Shown piece by piece: positions 5,519 through 10,256 of a stretch of DNA of 10,256 bases. The notes below the pieces were generated by a model, which saw only the letters and a list, made by a program, of their open reading frames with translations, searched no databases and had not been told where the DNA came from. The stretch's first letter is position 1. Each line of letters opens with the position of its first letter. The stretch is taken from the NCBI GenBank assembly GCA_029287755.1, contig JARFQM010000202.1, forward strand, positions 1-10,256, read 5' to 3'. The position numbers and the translations under genes were made by a program. Origin of the DNA: Desulfofustis sp. Lineage in GTDB: Bacteria > Desulfobacterota > Desulfobulbia > Desulfobulbales > Desulfocapsaceae.

Positions 5519-7480
5519 ATGGCTAAGCCGAAACAGATAATTCGACCTGAGGATATTACCACCTGTGAATCCACCCAGCAGATGATCGCCAAAGCCAGAA
5601 GAGACGGAGTAGAGCTCTTCTTCGATCGGGCCGAAGCGGTAAAACCGTGCCCCATCGGTGCAAGTTCGGCTTGCTGCAAACACTGCTCCATGGGACCGTG
5701 CCGGATCAGCCCCAGCGACCCATACAAACATGTGGGAGTATGCGGCGCGACCATCGACACCATCGCTGCCAGGAATTTCGGCCGCATGGTTGCAGCCGGC
5801 ACAGCCGCCCACACCGATCACGGCATGGCCATGCTCGACCTCTTCAGAGGGGTTATCGAGGGGACGGTCAGCGATTTTGAGATCAAGGATCACCTGAAAC
5901 TCTTCGAGGTGGCAAAATCACTTGATATCGAAACCGAGGGCAGGACGGTCAAGGATGTTGCCGCCGATGTCTACCGGGAGCTGGAAAAAACCTATACCCA
6001 GGTTGAGGGTGAGATTCCTCTGGTTAAACGGGTTCCTCAGAAAACGCTGGAAACCTGGCGCAAGGAAGGCATCGTTCCGCGCGGTGCGATGCGCGAAATT
6101 ATGGAAATGATGCACCGTTCGGCCATGGGCGTCGATCAGGATTACGAGAACATCACCAAGCAGATTTCCCGTACCGCGCTGGCGGACGGCTGGGGAGGCT
6201 CCATGGTATCGACCGATATCTCTGATATCCTGTTCGGTACGCCGGTGCCGGTCGAGGTCACGGTGGACATGGGGGTGCTCAAGGAAGACCAGGTCAACAT
6301 CATCGTCCATGGGCATGAACCAATCCTGCTCGAAGCCATGATTATCTCGGCCGCCGCCCCTTCCATCAGGGAAATGGCCCAGGAAGCCGGCGCCAAGGGC
6401 ATCAATCTGGTCGGCATGTGCTGTTCCGGTCTCGATGTCTTGTCACGGCACGGGATACCGCATGCCGGTAACTTCTCCTCGACCGAGGCGGCGCTGGTCA
6501 CCGGGGCCGTTGACGCCATGACGGTTGATGTACAATGCATCAAGCAGGATCTGCACAAGGTGGCCGGCTGCTACGACACCGTCTTCGTCACCACCAATTA
6601 CCGGGCCAAGATCGAAGGCGCGCTGCACATCGAACTCGACGAGCACGATCCGATGAAGTGCACCGACCAGATCATTATCAAGGCCATCATGCGCTACAAG
6701 AACCGGGGTCAGGAGATCGAGATTCCGGCGCATACCGCCAAGGGGGTCCACGGGTTTTCCCATGAGTATATCAAATACATGCTTGGCGGCTCGTTCAGAG
6801 GTGGCTATGAACCGCTGAACGACAATATCATCAACGGCCGCATAAGGGGTGTCGCCGGCGTGGTCGGCTGCACCAATCCCCGCTCCAAGCAGGACTTTTC
6901 CCATGTCGAGCTGGTCAAGGAGCTGATCAAGAATGATGTGCTCGTGGTCCAGACGGGATGTTCGCAGATGGCCCTGGCCAAAGCCGGACTCACCACCCCC
7001 GGAGCTTCCGCCATGGCCGGACCGGGCCTTGCAGAAGTATGTGAGACGGTGGGCATTCCACCGATTCTGGGGTTGGGCGCCTGCGTCGACAACAGCAGGA
7101 TTCTGATGGCCGTGTCCGAGATGGTAAAGACCGGCGGCCTGGGCGAGTCGATCGCCGATCTGCCGGTAGCCGGCTGCGCTCCGGAATGGATGAGTGAAAA
7201 GGCAATTGCCATCGGTCAGTACTTCGTCGCCAGCGGTGTTTATACCGTGTTCGGCCATACCTTCCCGATCACCCAGCAGACCAGCTTCAAGAAATTGCTG
7301 TTCAACGATCTCGAGGAGAAGGGTTTCGGCAAGTGGGGATTTGCCGATACGCCGCACGAAATGGCCCGCCTGATGATCGCCCATATCGACAAGAAGCGCA
7401 GCGAACTGGGGATTGACAAGGCCAGGGAACGGGTCCTGATGGATATGTCGGACCGGCGATCGCTGGCGGCCAACGAATAG
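5519..7480 (+). CDS. cooS: Anaerobic Ni-Fe carbon monoxide dehydrogenase catalytic subunit
   Basis: A 653-residue cytoplasmic homodimer subunit that interconverts CO and CO2 with ferredoxin-level electrons. The N-terminal cluster region is C44-x7-C52-C53-x2-C56-x4-C61-x13-C75: C44 and C52 for the intersubunit D cluster (the C-x7-C spacing suggests a 4Fe form), and C53, C56, C61 and C75 for the B cluster. Cluster C ligands map as H266 (HGHEP), C302 (of the CC pair), C340 (VQC), C451 (GCTNPR), C481 (TGC) and C522 (ACVDNSR). The catalytic Lys of EKAxAIG is K561, and H98 and H101 fit the proton-relay histidines. Nothing essential is missing. GGAGG (5510-5514) lies 4 bases before ATG. No cooF, cooC or acetyl-CoA synthase gene is adjacent here, so the physiological direction (CO use, CO2 fixation or detoxification) is open. 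Confidence 0.97.
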   Translation: MAKPKQIIRPEDITTCESTQQMIAKARRDGVELFFDRAEAVKPCPIGASSACCKHCSMGPCRISPSDPYKHVGVCGATIDTIAARNFGRMVAAGTAAHTDHGMAMLDLFRGVIEGTVSDFEIKDHLKLFEVAKSLDIETEGRTVKDVAADVYRELEKTYTQVEGEIPLVKRVPQKTLETWRKEGIVPRGAMREIMEMMHRSAMGVDQDYENITKQISRTALADGWGGSMVSTDISDILFGTPVPVEVTVDMGVLKEDQVNIIVHGHEPILLEAMIISAAAPSIREMAQEAGAKGINLVGMCCSGLDVLSRHGIPHAGNFSSTEAALVTGAVDAMTVDVQCIKQDLHKVAGCYDTVFVTTNYRAKIEGALHIELDEHDPMKCTDQIIIKAIMRYKNRGQEIEIPAHTAKGVHGFSHEYIKYMLGGSFRGGYEPLNDNIINGRIRGVAGVVGCTNPRSKQDFSHVELVKELIKNDVLVVQTGCSQMALAKAGLTTPGASAMAGPGLAEVCETVGIPPILGLGACVDNSRILMAVSEMVKTGGLGESIADLPVAGCAPEWMSEKAIAIGQYFVASGVYTVFGHTFPITQQTSFKKLLFNDLEEKGFGKWGFADTPHEMARLMIAHIDKKRSELGIDKARERVLMDMSDRRSLAANE

Positions 7481-7521
7481 TCACGCAGAAAGACCGAATA
7501 CGTTCAGCGGTCTCCTTCCAT

Positions 7522-7570
7522 ACGGCCGGTACCGGTGGTATAGTGTTGCCATCGAGACCGGCCGTTTTGT
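7522..7570 (+). terminator. Rho-independent terminator after cooS
   Basis: A 9-bp perfect stem, ACGGCCGGT (7522-7530) with ACCGGCCGT (7557-7565), is directly followed by TTTTGT. After a symmetric 3-base internal loop, a second stem GGTGG (7534-7538) / CCATC (7549-7553, one G-T pair) closes a 10-base loop. It lies 41 bases after the cooS stop, so cooS is probably transcribed alone from its own promoter. Confidence 0.8.
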
Positions 7571-7575
7571 ATTAA
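7546..7575 (+). promoter_or_regulatory. Possible promoter for the DUF3786-transporter unit
   Basis: TTGCCA (7546-7551), an 18-base spacer and TATTAA (7570-7575) overlap the 3' arm and T-tract of the terminator. Matches are moderate and the spacer is one base long, so this is tentative. Confidence 0.25.
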
Positions 7576-7639
7576 TTTCAGATATCTTTCAGCCACTTCG
7601 GCCGACGGCGGAGGGGCATACCGAGGGAACGGGGCCTGC

Positions 7640-8245
7640 ATGCAGAAAGCTGCTGTGTTCGATCAGACCTATCGACAGTACCTGGCCAAGATCGGCGCCA
7701 TCGATTATCTGTCCAGGGCCGATCTGCTTGGGGTTGAAGTGGACGGTACCGCGCTGATTATTCCTCTTTACCACCGATCTTATGCGGTTTCCAGCAAGGG
7801 CATTGAGGGACTCGGGGGAGCAGCGGTGAACGATGCGGTCCGGGTGATACTGGCCAAATATGTACTCACCTGCCCCATCCCGCTACCGCCGCTGTCGGGC
7901 AAATGGATGACCTATCGTGAGTTTCGTGGCGCGGGTCCGCTGGTTTCCTATTTCACCAGCACGACCAACAAGAATATAGAGCTGCATTTTTCCGGCGCCA
8001 AAGAGCGCTTGGAAATGCGCTGCAGAGAGCTTGGTGGTCGGATCGAGGACAACGATTCCTACGATCTATCTGTGTGGTTGCAGGCTCTGCCGCGCATTCC
8101 CGTGGTGCTCAACTTCAACGACGCCGACGATATGTTTCCGGCAGCCTGTTCCATTCTCTACCGGGCCTCGGCCGAGCACTTCCTGGATATGGAGTGTCTG
8201 GCCATGACCGGCACCCTGCTCGCCGGCCTGCTGCTCAAAACATAG
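7640..8245 (+). CDS. DUF3786 domain-containing protein
   Basis: A 201-residue soluble protein that I assign to the DUF3786 family from its layout. It has an N-terminal helix (FDQTYRQYL), a strand segment GVEVDGTALIIPLYHRSYAV (31-50) and a middle block GKWMTYREFRGAGP (87-100). The late signature FNDADDMFPAACSILY (159-174) is followed by SAEHFLDMECLAMTG. The function of the family is not established; I associate it with anaerobes that carry corrinoid, CODH or sulfur metabolism genes, which is context, not proof. Cysteines at 79, 128, 170 and 186 do not form a recognised cluster motif. The ribosome site is weak (GGGG about 5 bases before ATG). The transporter gene starts 15 bases after its stop, indicating a two-gene operon downstream of, but separated by a terminator from, cooS. 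Confidence 0.75.
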   Translation: MQKAAVFDQTYRQYLAKIGAIDYLSRADLLGVEVDGTALIIPLYHRSYAVSSKGIEGLGGAAVNDAVRVILAKYVLTCPIPLPPLSGKWMTYREFRGAGPLVSYFTSTTNKNIELHFSGAKERLEMRCRELGGRIEDNDSYDLSVWLQALPRIPVVLNFNDADDMFPAACSILYRASAEHFLDMECLAMTGTLLAGLLLKT

Positions 8246-8260
8246 TGGGGAAAGGGAAAT

Positions 8261-9169
8261 ATGGGACTGCCTTCTCACCCTGCCTCATCCAGATTTTCGC
8301 TCCAGTTTCTTGGTTGGCTGGCGGTGTTCGGTTCTGCCTTCTGCTTCTACCTGGCAACAGCGATAATCCGCTGGGCCGACGGGGTGGTCGCGATTGACAG
8401 CGCCTATTTTACCTTCAGTAGATTTTTACTTGGTTTTATCGTCGTCTGCTCTACCATGCTCATCGGCCGGCAAAGGCTGAAGCCGCGCAGATATCATTTT
8501 CTGATCGGCCGCACAGTCTCCAACACGGTGGCGGTGTTCTGTTTCTATAAGGCGGTGGAGGTGGGTTCCCTGGCCGAGGCCAATATCCTCAACATGACCT
8601 ATCCGCTCTTCGTCGCTATTTTTTCATGGTTTTTAGTAAGAGACCAGCGTGACAAGCTGGCGCTGGGCATCGTCGGAGTTGCGTTTTGTGGAGTCTGGCT
8701 GATTTTGGCACCCGGGTCGATGTCTACCGAACTGGACAGCCTCTGGGGGCTTTGCTCCGGGTTTTTTGCGGCCTGGGCAATGATCTACCTTAATCTGAGC
8801 AGACGTCATCACGATTCTCAGACAATTCTGTTTTTCATGTTCGGCCTGGGGGCAGCAGCAATTTTTGCATTGTTCAGAGAGGCTATCTTCTGGCCCTCGC
8901 CGCTTGAATTTAAATATCTATTCTGGTGCTCGGTCGCAGGGGTGCTGGGACAATATCTTCTGACCTATGGATTTCTCTTTGTCACCGCCGTCGAAGGTTC
9001 AATCATCTCATCGAGTCGAATTCTGCTGGCGGCGCTGACGGGCTCTTTTCTGGCGGGCGACCCGCCGTTAATGCTCAGCGGCTGGATGGGGGCGCTGCTC
9101 ATATTTGGCGCCAACTCAATGCTCGCTCTCAGAAGAGCTGCCCTGAACAGAGAGCAGCCTCAAAAATAG
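8261..9169 (+). CDS. DMT-superfamily (EamA) transporter
   Basis: A 302-residue inner-membrane protein with about ten hydrophobic segments, arranged as two EamA repeats (about 20-150 and 160-290), the standard length for drug/metabolite transporters. The first-repeat block from SLAEANILNMTYPLFVAIF (103-121) is typical of EamA/RhaT-like exporters. The second repeat has the matching VEGSIISSSRILLAALTG (244-261). An AAGGG ribosome site lies 5 bases before ATG at 8261. Such proteins usually export amino acids, nucleobases or other small metabolites, or act as uniporters; the substrate cannot be read from sequence. The C-terminal tail is short and basic, consistent with a cytoplasmic end. It is co-directional with DUF3786 at 15 bases and converges on the next gene with 11 bases between stops. 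Confidence 0.88.
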   Translation: MGLPSHPASSRFSLQFLGWLAVFGSAFCFYLATAIIRWADGVVAIDSAYFTFSRFLLGFIVVCSTMLIGRQRLKPRRYHFLIGRTVSNTVAVFCFYKAVEVGSLAEANILNMTYPLFVAIFSWFLVRDQRDKLALGIVGVAFCGVWLILAPGSMSTELDSLWGLCSGFFAAWAMIYLNLSRRHHDSQTILFFMFGLGAAAIFALFREAIFWPSPLEFKYLFWCSVAGVLGQYLLTYGFLFVTAVEGSIISSSRILLAALTGSFLAGDPPLMLSGWMGALLIFGANSMLALRRAALNREQPQK

Positions 9170-9180
9170 GTCGTGCTCAC

Positions 9181-10062
9181 TCAGGTGATATCAAGCAGGG
9201 TGAACAGGGCGCTGTGATCGAGGTCGGCGCCGCCCTGTTCGATCAAGCGATCGTAAAGCTCCCTGGACAGGGAGGTAGCCGGCATATCAAGGCCCAGGGT
9301 GGCAGCAAATTCGAGCGCCTGGTGCATATCCTTGCGCTGGGTGGTGCAGCGAGCGCCAAGGGAGTAATCGCCGTCCACCATTCGTTTGCCGTGCACTTCG
9401 AGAATTCGCGAGTCGGCAAATCCGCCCTGCAGGGCCTGCCGGACCCGGGCCGGATCGACGCCGGCGGCCTTGGCCAGCGCCAGTGCCTCTGCCGCGGCTC
9501 CGATATTGAGCCCGACAATTACCTGGTTGGCCGCCTTGGCTACCTGCCCGGCCCCAGGTGCTCCGACATGGGTGATTCTCTCACCTAGAACCTCCAGGAT
9601 CGGCAGGGCGCTGTCGTAGGCATCATCGCTGCCCCCCGCCATGATGGTGAGGCTGCCAGATTCAGCCCCAATGGTGCCCCCGGAGACTGGGGCATCAACA
9701 TAGAAAGCGCCCTTCTCAGAGACCAATTCGGCGAAGCGACGAGTCTGGATCACCGAGGTGGTGCCCATATCGATAACCAGGCTGTGTTTTCTGAGGGTGT
9801 GGATAATTCCATTATCGCCCAGCAGCACCGCCTCGACTGCCGCCGTGTCAGCCACCATAATGATGACCACATCGGCGCGAGCGGCCGCCTGTGCGGGGGT
9901 TTCCAAAGGCGTTGCTCCCGCTTCAGCGAGTTCCGTTCGCGGCGCAACCGAACGGTTGGTGACAAATAGGTCGAATCCAGCCCTGATGAGGTTGCGGCAC
10001 ATGGGCTTGCCCATCAAGCCCAGTCCAATGAAGCCAATTTTTCGAGTCCGTTTGTTTTTCAT
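9181..10062 (-). CDS. NAD(P)-dependent beta-hydroxyacid dehydrogenase (3-hydroxyisobutyrate dehydrogenase / tartronate semialdehyde reductase family)
   Basis: A 293-residue cytoplasmic enzyme. The N-terminal Rossmann motif is GFIGLGLMGKPM (10-21). The substrate-binding block is DAPVSGG (123-129), the G-x2-G-x-GQ-x2-K-x2-N block (167-179) carries the family's catalytic lysine at K176, and KD (244-245) lies in the C-terminal helical domain. Family members reversibly oxidise beta-hydroxyacids such as 3-hydroxyisobutyrate, D-glycerate (via tartronate semialdehyde) or gamma-hydroxybutyrate. The residue after the second Rossmann strand is Asn-Arg (36-37), and NR at this point often goes with NADP(H) preference; this is inference. 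A weak AGGG lies 7 bases before ATG. It is a single minus-strand gene, convergent with the transporter, with a dyad and candidate promoter upstream. Confidence 0.9.
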   Translation of the reverse strand: MKNKRTRKIGFIGLGLMGKPMCRNLIRAGFDLFVTNRSVAPRTELAEAGATPLETPAQAAARADVVIIMVADTAAVEAVLLGDNGIIHTLRKHSLVIDMGTTSVIQTRRFAELVSEKGAFYVDAPVSGGTIGAESGSLTIMAGGSDDAYDSALPILEVLGERITHVGAPGAGQVAKAANQVIVGLNIGAAAEALALAKAAGVDPARVRQALQGGFADSRILEVHGKRMVDGDYSLGARCTTQRKDMHQALEFAATLGLDMPATSLSRELYDRLIEQGGADLDHSALFTLLDIT

Positions 10063-10124
10063 AAGTGGCCCTGTGCTGCTGGCGGTGGCTGTCTAGAGCG
10101 TATTGCTGCTCTGAGAGGATTGGC

Positions 10125-10156
10125 TACCATCCTAAACCTGCTCGTTTAGTATGGTA
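10125..10156. repeat. 13-base-arm inverted repeat, candidate operator
   Basis: TACCATCCTAAAC (10125-10137) and GTTTAGTATGGTA (10144-10156) are complementary at 12 of 13 positions around a 6-base centre. No T-tract follows on either strand, so it does not look like a terminator. It lies between the candidate promoter at 10170-10198 and the dehydrogenase start at 10062, where a repressor-type operator would act. Confidence 0.6.
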
Positions 10157-10169
10157 ATCTCCCATTTCT

Positions 10170-10198
10170 AAAGTAGTTTTAAGGTGAGCTATTTGCAA
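10170..10198 (-). promoter_or_regulatory. Candidate promoter for the beta-hydroxyacid dehydrogenase gene
   Basis: Read on the minus strand, TTGCAA (10198-10193), a 17-base spacer and TACTTT (10175-10170) each match four of six consensus positions. The inferred start near 10163 leaves a leader of about 100 bases that contains the dyad. Confidence 0.35.
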
Positions 10199-10256
10199 AA
10201 CGATCTTGTCGCCCACACTCTGCGTTATGCTCAAAATTTTATCCTCGGAATATCAA

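Noticed and set aside
6443..7384. 313-codon minus-strand open frame inside cooS
   Set aside because: It lies fully antisense to conserved cluster C coding sequence and shows no domain or ribosome site; a GC-bias shadow.
8926..9588. 220-codon plus-strand frame crossing the transporter and dehydrogenase ends
   Set aside because: It overlaps the C-termini of two firm genes, one in another frame and one on the other strand, and resembles neither strand's family.

Overview
The window looks like chromosome of an anaerobic, probably sulfate-reducing Desulfobacterota bacterium (Desulfobulbales-like). This is inferred from gene content only: a monofunctional Ni-Fe CO dehydrogenase (cooS), a rubrerythrin/ferredoxin pair, a DUF3786 protein, a C_GCAxxG_C_C redox protein and a YchF-like P-loop protein, all with similar moderate-to-high GC. 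I see no rRNA, tRNA, CRISPR array, insertion sequence or phage gene.

Layout. Positions 1-221 hold the 3' end of a citrate synthase gene. It converges, across a strong hairpin, on a minus-strand operon running ferredoxin (1083 to 889) then rubrerythrin (870 to 295). Divergent from that operon, a plus-strand YchF/DUF933-like gene (1364-2434) has eroded nucleotide-binding motifs. It converges on a second minus-strand operon in which a C_GCAxxG_C_C protein (4313 to 3855) is followed by a SAF-domain homoserine-dehydrogenase-like oxidoreductase (3836 to 2487) with a TTG start and a perfect Shine-Dalgarno. Divergent again are two small unassigned plus-strand genes (4501-4914 and 4950-5156).

A 362-base regulatory gap (5157-5518) carries a near-consensus sigma70-type promoter wrapped in nested inverted repeats, then cooS (5519-7480), which keeps every cluster B, C and D ligand. 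A hairpin-plus-T-tract terminator at 7522-7570 closes cooS. A DUF3786 gene and a DMT/EamA transporter gene follow as a two-gene unit (7640-9169). This converges on a minus-strand 3-hydroxyisobutyrate-dehydrogenase-family gene (10062 to 9181), whose upstream region carries a 13-base-arm dyad just downstream of a candidate promoter.

Functionally, cooS would oxidise CO or reduce CO2 with electrons carried by ferredoxin, but no cooF or cooC lies next to it here. The ferredoxin-rubrerythrin pair looks like a peroxide-reduction module. The points most worth a second look are the cooS promoter architecture, a rubrerythrin that has lost the di-iron ligand Glu97, the motif-degenerate YchF paralogue, and the C_GCAxxG/SAF oxidoreductase pair.
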